64,000 nt of DNA from Neobacillus niacini (GTDB lineage Bacteria > Bacillota > Bacilli > Bacillales > Cytobacillaceae): NCBI RefSeq assembly GCF_000759675.1, contig NZ_BAWM01000020.1:525855-589854 (forward strand), given 5' to 3'. The position numbers and the translations under genes are program-made. Of the stretch, positions 8,479 through 18,234 are shown piece by piece (position 1 is the stretch's first letter; every line of letters starts with the position of its first letter). A model generated the notes under the pieces. It ran no database searches and was not told where the DNA came from. It worked only from the letters and a program-made list of their open reading frames with translations.

Positions 8479-8872
8479 ACTTATTATATATCTAGCATAA
8501 TAACTATGCAATTAATGAAATCGATTACAATATGAACAAAAATTGTCTATAAATTGTCTATAAATTGAATGTGATTAGTTTCGCGTTTCATATTTAGTTC
8601 ACCTTGGTTATTAGATAGGCCTCTTCAATGGCAGCAAGGTTTTTAAACGGAAGCATATGTACCTGTTCACAACCAGTTTTTCAACTTCTGGCTCTATAAA
8701 CAAAGAAAGAGCGCATTTCTTACTCCTGAAATGCGCCTGATTGTGTAAGATCATTAATCCAAGCTTGTTGAAGATAAGCACTCAATTAGCTCCATAAGAC
8801 TAACCAATATTTTCTTGATAAAAGATATCCAAATAAAATATAAGAAACTAAATCAAATAGCATTTTTTTAAC
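8479..8872. other. Intergenic stretch between ldh promoter and mupG terminator
   Basis: No supportable gene. It holds a direct repeat of ATTGTCTATAA (8543-8570 region) and a hairpin with arms GCGCATTT and AAATGCGC (8711-8736). The hairpin, read on the minus strand, is followed by a weak T-rich run, so it may be an old terminator. Confidence 0.5.
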
Positions 8873-8896
8873 AAAAAAACGCCCCGAAGGGCGTTT
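8873..8896 (-). terminator. Terminator of the MurNAc operon
   Basis: Arms AAACGCCC and GGGCGTTT with a 4-nt loop are followed on the minus strand by a T run. It lies about 50 bp past the mupG stop. Confidence 0.85.
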
Positions 8897-8947
8897 CTTC
8901 TAAAAAAATATAAGTGTTTTGCAGTACCCTCCAAATGAGGCAGTTTT

Positions 8948-9955
8948 TTAAACTCGTACTAATTTTACCTTTTGACCTGGCTTGAGAAGTGTAAGAAGCA
9001 GTAAATCGTCTTCCACAACTCTTCCCACCACGTTGACCCGCTCATCGGCAGGCAAGTCACAAAGCGTGATTTGGACCTCGCCACGGTATCGCCCATAGCG
9101 GTCATTATCCATGGTAATAGAACCAAATAATCGATCTGGCGTATTTTCCGGAACAACAGGACCCACACTTCTAGTGTCCATAAACCGTAGAACATCACGG
9201 GAAAAATCAGGGCGAAGCTTGAACTCTCCCTCTTGAAACCCTTCGATTCGAACCTCGATACAATGCTCACGATCAAAGTCGATTAATCTCTTTAGAAGAT
9301 TCTCACTTACCTCTGGATCACCGATATAGACATCCTCCACTCCAGTGTGGAACAATTCCAAAGCCGACACAAATGGGTTCGTCTCGCGGTGCTCCTCCAA
9401 GGTTGGCAGCCCTTCAAACAACGGACCGCGTTTTTCCCCGTCACCTGGAATATAAGCACTAACAGGAATGCCATACTTTTTATAAAGTTCATTTTGCGAA
9501 TGAAAAAACCAATCAGACAATCCGGTCTCAACCCTTGGATAAAAATTATGCCAAGCCAAAAGCTGACTCGCTTTTAACCCTCCATCCAACAGTTCACGCA
9601 CATCATCCTCAAACAAAATGCTGGCATTCAGCGCAAGCTTAAACTCTTTTGCAAGATTTAAAATCAACTCATTTTCAAAAAAGTCATCGAGTCTGAGGCC
9701 GCTGACCCCAAGAGATTTTAACGCAAACAAGCTGTCTAATCCTAAGTGATCCGGTGTTTTTAACGACACATCCGCATAAACCTCTATCCCACATTCCTTC
9801 GCTTTTTGAAGGAGTGTCATCGCACGATTAGCTAAATCTCCAGATTCTTCTGGGATATGAAGCGAGGTAAACGCCCGCTTCACACCCATTTTTCCAGCCA
9901 GTTCAATTCGCTCTTCTGCTAAAGGATCATTTAGATAGAAGGAAATACCGATCAA
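8948..9955 (-). CDS. mupG: 6-phospho-N-acetylmuramidase (DUF871)
   Basis: The 335-residue protein starts with the DUF871 signature GISFYLNDPLAEE and has an alternating beta-alpha pattern for a TIM barrel (about residues 1-230). A small C-terminal beta domain follows, as in the family. In S. aureus, MupG splits MurNAc-6-phosphate-GlcNAc in the cytoplasm after MurP import. Conserved-looking patches include LRLDDFF, LAWHNFYPR and YIPGDGEKRGPLFEGLPTLE. It overlaps murP by 4 bp (ATGA), so the two are translationally coupled. The operon content (murQ, murR, murP) makes the function secure. No nagZ or amiE accompanies it, which is the staphylococcal arrangement rather than the B. subtilis one. Confidence 0.9.
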   Translation of the reverse strand: MIGISFYLNDPLAEERIELAGKMGVKRAFTSLHIPEESGDLANRAMTLLQKAKECGIEVYADVSLKTPDHLGLDSLFALKSLGVSGLRLDDFFENELILNLAKEFKLALNASILFEDDVRELLDGGLKASQLLAWHNFYPRVETGLSDWFFHSQNELYKKYGIPVSAYIPGDGEKRGPLFEGLPTLEEHRETNPFVSALELFHTGVEDVYIGDPEVSENLLKRLIDFDREHCIEVRIEGFQEGEFKLRPDFSRDVLRFMDTRSVGPVVPENTPDRLFGSITMDNDRYGRYRGEVQITLCDLPADERVNVVGRVVEDDLLLLTLLKPGQKVKLVRV

Positions 9956-11316
9956 TCAAACTCACCAGCCATATCATCATTGAAACCGAATAAATACGTG
10001 AACAAGAATCCAGCTGCATAGGCAATTAACACCCCGACTAAATAAAGGACAACTTGACCTGCAACAACTAGGAACGCAAGTGGTAAACCAGATACCCCGA
10101 TTGCGACCGTTGCGATTCCAAATGCTGCTTGGAACGCGCCGCCGATACCGGCACCTAAACATGCTGTTAAGAACGGACGACCTAATGGAAGTGTAACACC
10201 GAAGATTAACGGCTCACCAATTCCAAGAATACCTGCTGGCAGACCACCGCCAATTGCTCTTTTTAAGCGTGTTTTCTTTGTTTTAAGGTAGATGGCAAAC
10301 GCCGCACCTACTTGACCTGCCCCACCCATTGCTAAGATTGGAAGAAGTGGGTCATCACCAATTGTATTAATTAATTCAAGATGGATAGGTGTTAAACCTT
10401 GATGTAAACCCGTTACAACAAGTGGAAGAAAGGTTGCACCAAGGACAAATCCGGCAACGACACCACCCATATCAAGTAAAGAAGTTAAACCTTTTGTGAT
10501 AACATCTGAAACAAATCCACCAAGCGGCATAAATACAAGATAAGTAACAATACCAGTAACCAATAAAGCAACCGTTGGTGTGATGAAAAGATCAAGAGAC
10601 GTTGGAACAAACTTACGTACACGTTTTTCAACTAAAGCCATAAAGATTGCTGCAAATAGAACCCCAATTAAACCACCGCGTCCAGGAAGTAAATCTGCGC
10701 CAAACAAATGAATGCCTGCAACAGCCGGGTTAATAATTAAGATACCCGCAATCGCACCAAGTGCTGGTGAACCGCCAAATTCTTTTGCTGCATTCGTACC
10801 AACTAAAATTCCAAGATAACCGAATAATCCACCGCCAATGACAGAAAGAATAGTTGCAAGTTGAGAATCACCCGCTAACCATCCAGCTTGGATAATCGCT
10901 TTTGTGATCCCTGTAATTAATCCTGACGCAACTAGGGCTGGGATTAATGGAATGAATATACCAGCAATTTTTCGTAAAAACAGCTTAAATGGTGTTGCAT
11001 TCTTCTTGTTGATTTCTGCTTTTGTGCTAGCTGCTTTCTCTTTTAAATTGATTCCGCCTTCAGCGTCTATCAATTTACCAAACTCTTCTGTTACTTTATT
11101 TACTTTTCCAGGTCCGAGAATAATTTGAAGGGTTTCTTCCTCTACCACTCCAAGAACTCCGTCTATTTTCTTTAGGGCAGCCTTATTGATAACAGACTCA
11201 TCCTTCGGTGTTACACGAAGTCTAGTCATACAATGTGTGTAATTGCCAATATTTGTGGAGCCGCCTAATTGTTCAAGAATCTTTTCAGCTAAAATTTTAT
11301 TATTTTCTCCAGCCAT
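9952..11316 (-). CDS. murP: PTS MurNAc(-GlcNAc) transporter, EIIBC
   Basis: This 454-residue permease imports MurNAc or its disaccharide with GlcNAc and phosphorylates the MurNAc. The EIIB domain is N-terminal (about residues 1-90), with its phospho-Cys in HCMTRLRV near residue 29. EIIC follows a short basic linker and has about ten membrane segments. There is no EIIA, as in other MurP proteins. It starts with ATG behind AGGGGGC. It sits between murR and mupG, and the 100-bp gap upstream may allow separate regulation. The identity is fixed more by operon context than by sequence alone, since sucrose and trehalose EIIBCs look similar. Confidence 0.88.
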   Translation of the reverse strand: MAGENNKILAEKILEQLGGSTNIGNYTHCMTRLRVTPKDESVINKAALKKIDGVLGVVEEETLQIILGPGKVNKVTEEFGKLIDAEGGINLKEKAASTKAEINKKNATPFKLFLRKIAGIFIPLIPALVASGLITGITKAIIQAGWLAGDSQLATILSVIGGGLFGYLGILVGTNAAKEFGGSPALGAIAGILIINPAVAGIHLFGADLLPGRGGLIGVLFAAIFMALVEKRVRKFVPTSLDLFITPTVALLVTGIVTYLVFMPLGGFVSDVITKGLTSLLDMGGVVAGFVLGATFLPLVVTGLHQGLTPIHLELINTIGDDPLLPILAMGGAGQVGAAFAIYLKTKKTRLKRAIGGGLPAGILGIGEPLIFGVTLPLGRPFLTACLGAGIGGAFQAAFGIATVAIGVSGLPLAFLVVAGQVVLYLVGVLIAYAAGFLFTYLFGFNDDMAGEFD

Positions 11317-11418
11317 GTTATTGCCCCCTACTCTCTGTTTTATTGTAATGTTTGAATCACGTGATCTATTTTCCCAATCTACATGGTATAAATAGTGTTC
11401 ACATCACCCCCCGCAAGT

Positions 11419-12279
11419 TTAATTTCCTTCTTTTATAAACCGAATCGCTTCTCTTGTTTGATCAATCGCACGGATCGTTTGCTCATATTGAACCGTTGCC
11501 ATTGATAAAAATAAAATATCCATCATGTATAACTGAGCAAGTCGCGATGATGTCGCCGCACTTCGGAAAGCTGGTTCCCCTGAATAAGAGGTAAACAGTT
11601 TTATATCTGCTAAAGAAGCAACGGAAGATTGACCGTATTTTGTCAAACTAATCGTTTTTATACCTCGCTCTTTCGCTAATGACATTACTTTAATGACCTC
11701 TGCCGTTTCACCAGAGTGAGAGATGGCAAACACCACATCATCCTTATTGGCATTGGCAATCAATGTAGCAACAAGATGTGTATCAGTAAAAGCGGTTGCA
11801 TTTTTTTGAATTCGAAGGAACTTCTGTTGGGCATCCTTTGCAATAATATTAGAGGCGCCAATTCCGAAAAAGTGGACATTCTGAGCAGGGAGCAGCGTAT
11901 GAACCGCTCCCTCCAACTCCTCATAATTGATAATCTCCTCGGAATCGCGGATGCTCTGAATACTATTGCTTGTTGTCTTCTGGACGATGGAATAATAGGA
12001 TTCACCAGGCTCGATGTCACGATATCCTTGTTCCGCAGGCTTCACTAAATCGCTCGCAATTCTGACCTTTAGATCCTGAAAACCATTTAATCCAAGTGAC
12101 TTACATAATCGAATGACGGCAGCTCCACTTGTTTTTGCTTGGGACCCGATATCATTGACGGTACTGTTTAAAATACTTCGTGGATTCTCAAGAATGTATT
12201 GAGCAATTTTCCGCTCGGAAGCCGGAAGCTGATCTAGCATATTTTGGAGCATTTTTAATCCACCTGCTGCCACACTCAT
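11419..12279 (-). CDS. murR: RpiR-family regulator of MurNAc catabolism
   Basis: The regulator has an N-terminal HTH_6 domain (about residues 1-75, with QAKTSGAAVIRLCKSLG as the recognition region) and a C-terminal SIS domain. The SIS domain holds phosphosugar loops FFGIGASN and ISHSGETAE. It is expected to bind MurNAc-6-phosphate. The open frame extends to a GTG at 12285, but ATG at 12279 has AAAAGG 5 nt upstream and is preferred. It lies 13-20 bp after murQ, so it is co-transcribed. Dyads just upstream of murQ are candidate binding sites. Confidence 0.88.
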   Translation of the reverse strand: MSVAAGGLKMLQNMLDQLPASERKIAQYILENPRSILNSTVNDIGSQAKTSGAAVIRLCKSLGLNGFQDLKVRIASDLVKPAEQGYRDIEPGESYYSIVQKTTSNSIQSIRDSEEIINYEELEGAVHTLLPAQNVHFFGIGASNIIAKDAQQKFLRIQKNATAFTDTHLVATLIANANKDDVVFAISHSGETAEVIKVMSLAKERGIKTISLTKYGQSSVASLADIKLFTSYSGEPAFRSAATSSRLAQLYMMDILFLSMATVQYEQTIRAIDQTREAIRFIKEGN

Positions 12280-12298
12280 GACCACCTTTTCAACCCAA

Positions 12299-13201
12299 TC
12301 ATTTTTTCTGGATTGCGATTTTTACGTATCCATTTGCTGCTGCTAATAATTTTTCAGCTTCCTGCTTGGTTGTTTCAGTCATAATCATCACAATAGCTGT
12401 TTTAACCTGCAGATCTGATTTTTCTAATGCCTCCAAACCAACTTCATAGGAAACGCCAGTAATTTTGCGGATAATACCAATTGCGCGTTCCTTCAACTTT
12501 AAGTTACTCACCTTTACATCGACCATTAAATTCTCATACGCTTTCCCAATGAGAATCATCGATGAAGTGGAAATCATGTTCAAAATCATTTTATGAGCTG
12601 TGCCTGATTTCAAACGGGTTGAACCAGTTAGAACCTCTGGGCCGACAATGACCTCAATCGCTTGGTCAGCTTCTTTACTAATGGCTGCATTTTTATTACA
12701 CGAAAGCGCGACTGTTTTCGCTCCAATGCTTCGTGCATAGCGAAGGGCGCCGATTACGTATGGTGTTCGTCCACTTGCCGCAATGCCAATCACTGTGTCA
12801 TTCTCAGTCAGTTCCAATTGCTTCAAGTCATTAACCCCGAGTTCAGGGTCATCTTCTGCTCCTTCAACGGCTTTCAAAAAGGCGCCTTCTCCTCCGGCCA
12901 TAAGGCCTACAACCATTTCAGGTTCAGTGCTGAAGGTAGGCGGACATTCAACTGCATCCAAAACCCCTAATCTGCCGCTTGTGCCGGCACCTAAATAAAT
13001 CAAACGGCCGCCGTTTTTAAAGGATTGAAATACAAACTGAACCGCTGCCTCGATATCAGGTAAAACCTCTTTGACAGCCAATGCTACCAATTGGTCTTGT
13101 TCATTCATAATTCGTAATATATCGAGTGGGCTAGCCGTATCAATCTGCATAGTATCTTCATTTCGGGACTCGGTCGTTAATAATTCGAGATTTTCTTTCA
13201 T
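12299..13201 (-). CDS. murQ: N-acetylmuramic acid 6-phosphate etherase
   Basis: This 300-residue SIS-domain lyase removes the D-lactyl ether from MurNAc-6-P to give GlcNAc-6-P. The family signature is complete: [20 protein letters not shown] near residue 70, [11 protein letters not shown] near 140, [17 protein letters not shown] near 195. The C-terminal helical region resembles a UBA-like fold and is of normal length. The start ATG at 13201 is preceded by GAGGAGG. It is the first gene of murQ-murR-murP-mupG. A cre site and two dyads lie within 120 bp upstream. Confidence 0.95.
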   Translation of the reverse strand: MKENLELLTTESRNEDTMQIDTASPLDILRIMNEQDQLVALAVKEVLPDIEAAVQFVFQSFKNGGRLIYLGAGTSGRLGVLDAVECPPTFSTEPEMVVGLMAGGEGAFLKAVEGAEDDPELGVNDLKQLELTENDTVIGIAASGRTPYVIGALRYARSIGAKTVALSCNKNAAISKEADQAIEVIVGPEVLTGSTRLKSGTAHKMILNMISTSSMILIGKAYENLMVDVKVSNLKLKERAIGIIRKITGVSYEVGLEALEKSDLQVKTAIVMIMTETTKQEAEKLLAAANGYVKIAIQKK

Positions 13202-13233
13202 ATATAATGACCTCCTCTTGGTCTTTTCTAAGT

Positions 13234-13247
13234 TGTAAGCGATTACT
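13234..13247. promoter_or_regulatory. cre site upstream of murQ
   Basis: TGTAAGCGATTACT matches TGWAANCGNTNWCA at 13 of 14 positions. It lies 33 bp from the murQ start and suggests CcpA control. Confidence 0.72.
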
Positions 13248-13267
13248 GTACTATCATTATATTCCTA

Positions 13268-13316
13268 TTGAAATGATAATTCAATATTTTTATTTAAAAA
13301 ATGAAATGGCATTTCA
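13268..13316. promoter_or_regulatory. Two dyads, candidate MurR operators
   Basis: TGAAATGGCATTTCA (13302-13316) is a perfect inverted repeat around one central base. TTGAAATGATAATTCAA (13268-13284) is a related imperfect dyad sharing TGAAATG. They sit between the HAD stop and murQ, where the operon promoter must lie. Confidence 0.5.
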
Positions 13317-13321
13317 AACCA

Positions 13322-14185
13322 TTACTTGAGTAAATAACGTCGAATTGCCTGTGCAACCCCCGCTTCTTGATTACTTCCCGTCACCTGATTGGCAAGCGCC
13401 TTCACTTCATCAGGTGCATTCCCCATTGCAATCCCAAGTCCTGCAGCGGTAAGCATGAGGGAATCATTATAATTATCTCCAATCGCCGCGATCTTAGAGA
13501 TAGGGATATTGAGCTTCTCACTGAGCTTTAATAACGAGGAAGCCTTACTGACACCTGAGGGTGAAATTTCCAAATTAAGAAAATTGAAACTGCTGCTAAT
13601 TTCCATCCCCTCCACCTGTTCACCAATCAACTTTGTAAAATCAGAGAGCTTGCCATCTTCATCAAACACGGCAATTTTAGTGATATCGGGTTGATTAGAC
13701 TTAATATATTGATAAATATCTTCTACCATCTTGACCTGGCATTGACCACGAAAGCTCTCTCGGTCCTCTACTTTTCCTCCTGTTTTTTCAAGGGCCGGGA
13801 TATTATTCTCAATCCAGTTTTTATTCCATTTCGTTTCTGACGGAACCAGCAGAGTATCTCCTTCATAAAAATGAGCATATATGCTTTCTCCTTCACATAA
13901 TTCCCAAAAACTTAATAGATGGTCATGATCGAAAACAGCTTGCTCGCTGATCTCACCATTTTCGTCAAGGATAATCGCCCCATTATAAGCAATGATCGGC
14001 TCTCCTTGTAAGCCAATCGTATTGGCAATCCAGCGCGTTGATAGTGGAGAACGTCCGCTGCAAATGACCACCCTTCCTCCTTTTTGGCGGAATTCTTGAA
14101 TCGCCTGAATATTTTCGATATCAATTTCCCTTTGTTCACTTAATAATGTTCCATCTAAATCCGTCGCTAATAATTTATATTCCAA
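13322..14185 (-). CDS. Cof-type HAD phosphatase
   Basis: The 287-residue cytoplasmic hydrolase has all four HAD motifs. DLDGTLL is at residues 9-15, SGR near 43, a Lys in the middle region (ISPSGVSK), and GDNYNDSLML near 237. The alpha/beta cap between motifs II and III marks the Cof (IIB) subfamily, which dephosphorylates sugar phosphates or related metabolites. The substrate cannot be told. It is upstream of the MurNAc operon on the same strand, with the murQ promoter in between. Divergently, 97 bp away, is the glycolate regulator. Dephosphorylating an amino-sugar phosphate is a guess from position only. Confidence 0.85.
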   Translation of the reverse strand: MEYKLLATDLDGTLLSEQREIDIENIQAIQEFRQKGGRVVICSGRSPLSTRWIANTIGLQGEPIIAYNGAIILDENGEISEQAVFDHDHLLSFWELCEGESIYAHFYEGDTLLVPSETKWNKNWIENNIPALEKTGGKVEDRESFRGQCQVKMVEDIYQYIKSNQPDITKIAVFDEDGKLSDFTKLIGEQVEGMEISSSFNFLNLEISPSGVSKASSLLKLSEKLNIPISKIAAIGDNYNDSLMLTAAGLGIAMGNAPDEVKALANQVTGSNQEAGVAQAIRRYLLK

Positions 14186-14281
14186 CTTACTCTCCCCTTT
14201 GCACTATTTTTTCATTATGATTATAGTATTTATTAAAATATCTTTTTAATCAATGGCTGAACTCAAAGGATGGTGCCGCAC

Positions 14282-15385
14282 ATGCTTCAACCAGAACTTG
14301 CTGAAAAAATCGTCAAGGAAGTTCAAAAATTAATATCGGAAGAAATTATTGTTGTGAACACAGATGGAATGATCATGGCAAGCACCAACCAAGAGAGAAT
14401 CGGTACCTTCCATGAAGGAGCCTTACTCACTTCAAAACAGAAGAAAAAGCTGATTATCACCGAAAAAGAAACCCCCCAATTAAAAGGGGTAAGATCCGGA
14501 ATCAATCTCCCTATTTTCTTTCAGCATGATGTCATTGGTGTCATTGGGATTACAGGTGACCCTGAAACCATCACCCCTTTTGGTGAAATTATTCGCAAAA
14601 TGACCGAGCTGTTAATTAGTGAGAATTATTATGGTGAACAGTTTGAATATCATTCCCGGGCGATGGAAACCTTCGTCCTCGAGTGGCTCCAGGCAAAAGA
14701 ACCAAGTTCTGACATGCTTGAACGAGCTCGAGCGCTGACAATCAATCTTGAACTTAATCGCACCGCACTCATTATCGAGTTTGAACAAAGGGAGTACCCG
14801 TTATCAAGGGATGTGTGGTCCTCTATTTTGAACTCCTTTTCCCAAAATAAAAACGATGTTCTAACAAGGTCTGGAAATGAACGAATCATTGTTTTAATTG
14901 ATTGTTCTGATTCCGTTCAACCAACCTCCATCAATAATCGTCTAGAACACTTTCTTCAATATATTAAAAATAGCTTTGGGATTTCCGCCTATGCTGGAGT
15001 AGGTCAATGTGCAGCCCCGTCCAACTTGCACCATTCCTATACGCAGGCCGAACGAGCGTTGAAACTAGCTAGACGGAATCGAAGTATTATTTTTGATAAA
15101 GAATTAATCCTTGAAATGGTTACAGGGGAACTCACTTCAGAAATAAAAGCTGAATATATTCAACGGACCATTGCACCACTCTTACGAGAAAAAGACCTTT
15201 TAGAAACTTTAGTTGAACTATTTAAGCAAAACCATTCATTGAAAAATACGGCTCAATCGTTACACATTCATATCAATACGCTCCATTATCGTTTGAAAAA
15301 AATCGAGGAGCTAACTCATTTAAATCCAAACACGATCCATGATTTGTTCTGTTTGTATCTCGCCGTTCTCTTTTTGGATGAATAA
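14282..15385 (+). CDS. CdaR/SdaR-type regulator, likely of glycolate use
   Basis: The N-terminal part (about residues 1-135) is a diacid-recognition domain with the family pattern IVVNTDGMIMASTNQERIG. The C-terminus carries a PucR-type HTH (NTAQSLHIHINTLHYRLKKI). The middle holds a GGDEF-like linker (SAYAGVGQ, AERALKLARR). Such proteins activate genes for sugar diacids or glycolate. It directly precedes glcD and glcF, as ysfB precedes ysfC-ysfD in B. subtilis. I chose ATG 14282 behind AAAGGA. An upstream ATG at 14270 overlaps that site. A terminator follows before glcD, so it is transcribed separately from its presumed targets. Confidence 0.82.
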   Translation: MLQPELAEKIVKEVQKLISEEIIVVNTDGMIMASTNQERIGTFHEGALLTSKQKKKLIITEKETPQLKGVRSGINLPIFFQHDVIGVIGITGDPETITPFGEIIRKMTELLISENYYGEQFEYHSRAMETFVLEWLQAKEPSSDMLERARALTINLELNRTALIIEFEQREYPLSRDVWSSILNSFSQNKNDVLTRSGNERIIVLIDCSDSVQPTSINNRLEHFLQYIKNSFGISAYAGVGQCAAPSNLHHSYTQAERALKLARRNRSIIFDKELILEMVTGELTSEIKAEYIQRTIAPLLREKDLLETLVELFKQNHSLKNTAQSLHIHINTLHYRLKKIEELTHLNPNTIHDLFCLYLAVLFLDE

Positions 15386-15431
15386 CCAAAAAATTAACAA
15401 TAATAAACAAATATTTTAGATGTTTATCCAT

Positions 15432-15455
15432 AGCAGGCGTAGGCCTGTTTTTTTT
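15432..15455 (+). terminator. Terminator after the CdaR-type regulator
   Basis: Arms CAGGC and GCCTG are followed by eight T residues. It separates the regulator from glcD. Confidence 0.75.
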
Positions 15456-15500
15456 ATACTTTAAGTAGCATGAAAATAGTACGTAAATGGGGGAAATAAG

Positions 15501-16913
15501 ATGCTCTCGAATGAAGTAAAGGAAAAATTAATTACGATTGTAACCAAAGAAAACTTCGACGATTCTAAAATAGAACGTTTAGTATATTCCTACGATGCCA
15601 CACCAAACTACCAGTCGATGCCGGATGCTGTGGTCAGTCCGCGGAATGCAGAGGAAGTTTCGGAAATTTTGAAGATTTGTAATCAATACGGAGTTCCAAT
15701 TGTTCCGCGCGGCTCAGGGACGAATCTCTGTGCAGGCACATGCCCAACGGAGGGCGGAGTGGTCCTTCTTTTTAAACATATGAACAAAATCCTTGAGATT
15801 GACGAAGAAAATCTAACTATTACCGTTCAGCCAGGTGTCATTACGCTCGATTTGATTAATGCGATTGAAGAAAAAGGTCTTTTTTATCCACCTGATCCAA
15901 GTTCGATGAAAATCTCGACGATTGGCGGCAATATCAATGAGAATTCAGGCGGCTTGCGCGGCCTCAAATATGGTGTGACTAGAGATTATGTGATCGGGTT
16001 AGAAGCCGTACTTCCTAATGGCGATATCATCAGAACGGGCGGAAAGCTAGCAAAGGATGTTGCCGGATATGATTTAACTCGACTTTTCGTTGGCTCTGAA
16101 GGAACACTTTGCGTGATTACCGAAGCCACCCTGAAACTGATTCCGATGCCAGAAACACGGAAAACGATGCTGGCTCTTTATCAGGATCTTTCCGCGGCAG
16201 CTCGGTCCGTTTCAAAGATTATTGCCAATAAAATCATCCCGACCACACTTGAGTTCCTGGATCAGGCAACATTAAAAGTAGTCGAGGATTATGCTCAAAT
16301 CGGACTGCCAACAGATGTCCAAGCGGTTCTTTTAATTGAGCAGGATGGTCCTCCTGAGGTTGTCGACCGCGATATTCAAAAAATTGCAGAAGTTTGTAAG
16401 CAGGAAAATGCAGTTTCAATTCAAATCGCCGCAACTGAAGAGGAAGCTATGGCGCTTAGAACGGCACGACGCGCTGCCCTTTCAGCAGTGGCACGCTTAA
16501 AGCCGACAACCATCCTTGAGGATGCAACTGTCCCACGTTCAGAGATCGCAAATATGGTAAAAGCGATTAATGAAATTACTGAAAAATATCAACTGACGAT
16601 TTGTACCTTTGGTCACGCTGGAGATGGTAATCTCCATCCAACCTGCGCAACAGACGCAAGAGACCATGAAGAAATGGAACGCGTTGAAAAGGCGTTCGCT
16701 GAAATTTTTGAAAAAGCAATTGAATTAGGCGGAACGATTACCGGCGAGCACGGAGTAGGCGCGATGAAGGCACCTTACCTGGAATGGAAGCTGAAAAAAG
16801 AAGGAATCACTGCGATGAAGGGAATTAAGCAGGCATTCGATCCGAATAACATCATGAACCCAGGGAAAGTTTTTGCGAAAGACAGCAAGAAACGCGTGGT
16901 GATCACAAGATGA
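15501..16913 (+). CDS. glcD: Glycolate oxidase, FAD-linked subunit
   Basis: This 470-residue flavoprotein oxidises glycolate (or D-lactate) to the 2-oxoacid. The FAD-binding FAD_4 domain (about residues 35-215) has PRGSGTNLCAG and the Gly-rich NENSGGLRGLKYG. The C-terminal FAD-oxidase domain (about 220-460) has FGHAGDGNLHP and GTITGEHGVG, typical of GlcD. It starts with ATG behind GGGGGAA and overlaps glcF by 4 bp. There is no GlcE subunit, so this is the two-gene form found in Bacillus. D-lactate is a plausible alternative substrate. Confidence 0.9.
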   Translation: MLSNEVKEKLITIVTKENFDDSKIERLVYSYDATPNYQSMPDAVVSPRNAEEVSEILKICNQYGVPIVPRGSGTNLCAGTCPTEGGVVLLFKHMNKILEIDEENLTITVQPGVITLDLINAIEEKGLFYPPDPSSMKISTIGGNINENSGGLRGLKYGVTRDYVIGLEAVLPNGDIIRTGGKLAKDVAGYDLTRLFVGSEGTLCVITEATLKLIPMPETRKTMLALYQDLSAAARSVSKIIANKIIPTTLEFLDQATLKVVEDYAQIGLPTDVQAVLLIEQDGPPEVVDRDIQKIAEVCKQENAVSIQIAATEEEAMALRTARRAALSAVARLKPTTILEDATVPRSEIANMVKAINEITEKYQLTICTFGHAGDGNLHPTCATDARDHEEMERVEKAFAEIFEKAIELGGTITGEHGVGAMKAPYLEWKLKKEGITAMKGIKQAFDPNNIMNPGKVFAKDSKKRVVITR

Positions 16914-18232
16914 CAACCTTACTAGAACAAGAAAAAATTCAACAACAATTTAAAGAGCGGATGAACGAGGATGAGCTGTTAAACTGTATGCGCTGCGGCT
17001 TCTGTCTGCCGACCTGTCCAACTTATATTGAATCAGGTTACAAGGAATCCCACTCCCCTCGCGGAAGGATTGCAATGATGAAAGCGGTCGTCGACGGAAT
17101 TGTTGAACCGGATGAAGATTTTGAGCGTTCACTTGAACTCTGCCTCGGCTGCCGTGCATGCGAACCAGTCTGCCCTTCCGGCGTTAATTACGGTCACTTA
17201 CTTGAAGAGGCAAGGGATATTATCAATCAAAATAAAAAACACTCTTTACCTGTTAGAGCCGTTAGAAAAACGGTATTTGAAGGGTTATTCCCTCATCAAA
17301 ATCGCATGCGCACAATGGTAGGGCTTCTTGGTTTTTATCAGCGTTCGGGGATTCAAACCCTTGCGCGCAAAACAGGCTATTTAGGTCTTTTGCCCAAAAA
17401 TTTAGCGACAATGGAAAAAGTACTACCGAAAGTGCCAACCATGAAGGAAATGAAAAACCGGCCTGAGCACCTGCCAGCAATTGCGGAAAAAGTACACAAA
17501 GTCGCTTTTTTCAGCGGCTGTTTAATGGATACCATGTTCCTGAAAACAAACGATGCGACCATGAAATTATTGCAATTAGCTGGCTGCGAGATTGTGATTC
17601 CGAAGCAGCAAACGTGCTGCGGAGCTTTGCACGGTCACAGTGGTGAAAAGGACGTTGCGAAAGAGCTTGCCAAGAAAAACATTGCAGCATTCGAAGACTT
17701 AGGTGCCGACTTTATTATTACCAATGCTGGCGGCTGCGGCGCCTTCCTAGTTGATTATGATCACCTATTGAAGGATGACCCAATTTGGAGCGAACGCGCA
17801 CTAGCGTTCAAGGAAAAAATAAAGGATATTTCCGAAATACTTGTGGCTGTTTCTTTTCATAAAAAAGTGAAATTAGAGCTCCCTGCTCAGGTCATTACCT
17901 ATCAAGACTCCTGCCATTTACGAAATGTGATGAAAACTGCTTCAGCACCACGAACACTGTTGGATTCCATAAAAGGGGTACAGTACAAAGAAATGAAAGA
18001 AGCGGACCGCTGCTGTGGTTCTGCTGGAATCTATAATATCGTCGAGTCAGAAATGTCGATGGTCATGCTCGACTATAAAATGGTTCAGGCAAAAGCTACT
18101 CATGCAACTACTATTGTAACAGCCAACCCTGGGTGCTTGTTGCAAATGCAGCTCGGGATTGAGCGCGAAGGATTATCTAGCAAAATGCGCGCTGTTCATA
18201 TTGTAGATTTGTTGGCAGAAGCAGTAAAATAA
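16910..18232 (+). CDS. glcF: Glycolate oxidase, iron-sulfur subunit
   Basis: The 440-residue electron-transfer subunit has two 4Fe-4S motifs near the N-terminus (CMRCGFCLPTCP and CLGCRACEPVCP). Two CCG domains follow, with cysteine clusters at SGCLMD...QTCCGALHGH and DSCHLR...DRCCGSAG. It passes electrons from GlcD to the respiratory chain. It is translationally coupled to glcD through an ATGA overlap. No terminator is seen right after the stop. Instead, a tandem array of hairpin-forming 52-bp repeats starts within 3 bp. Confidence 0.9.
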   Translation: MTTLLEQEKIQQQFKERMNEDELLNCMRCGFCLPTCPTYIESGYKESHSPRGRIAMMKAVVDGIVEPDEDFERSLELCLGCRACEPVCPSGVNYGHLLEEARDIINQNKKHSLPVRAVRKTVFEGLFPHQNRMRTMVGLLGFYQRSGIQTLARKTGYLGLLPKNLATMEKVLPKVPTMKEMKNRPEHLPAIAEKVHKVAFFSGCLMDTMFLKTNDATMKLLQLAGCEIVIPKQQTCCGALHGHSGEKDVAKELAKKNIAAFEDLGADFIITNAGGCGAFLVDYDHLLKDDPIWSERALAFKEKIKDISEILVAVSFHKKVKLELPAQVITYQDSCHLRNVMKTASAPRTLLDSIKGVQYKEMKEADRCCGSAGIYNIVESEMSMVMLDYKMVQAKATHATTIVTANPGCLLQMQLGIEREGLSSKMRAVHIVDLLAEAVK

Positions 18233-18234
18233 AC

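Noticed and set aside
8711-8736. Functional terminator of a gene upstream of ldh
   Set aside because: The hairpin is good, but there is no intact gene on either side for it to serve and the T run is weak.
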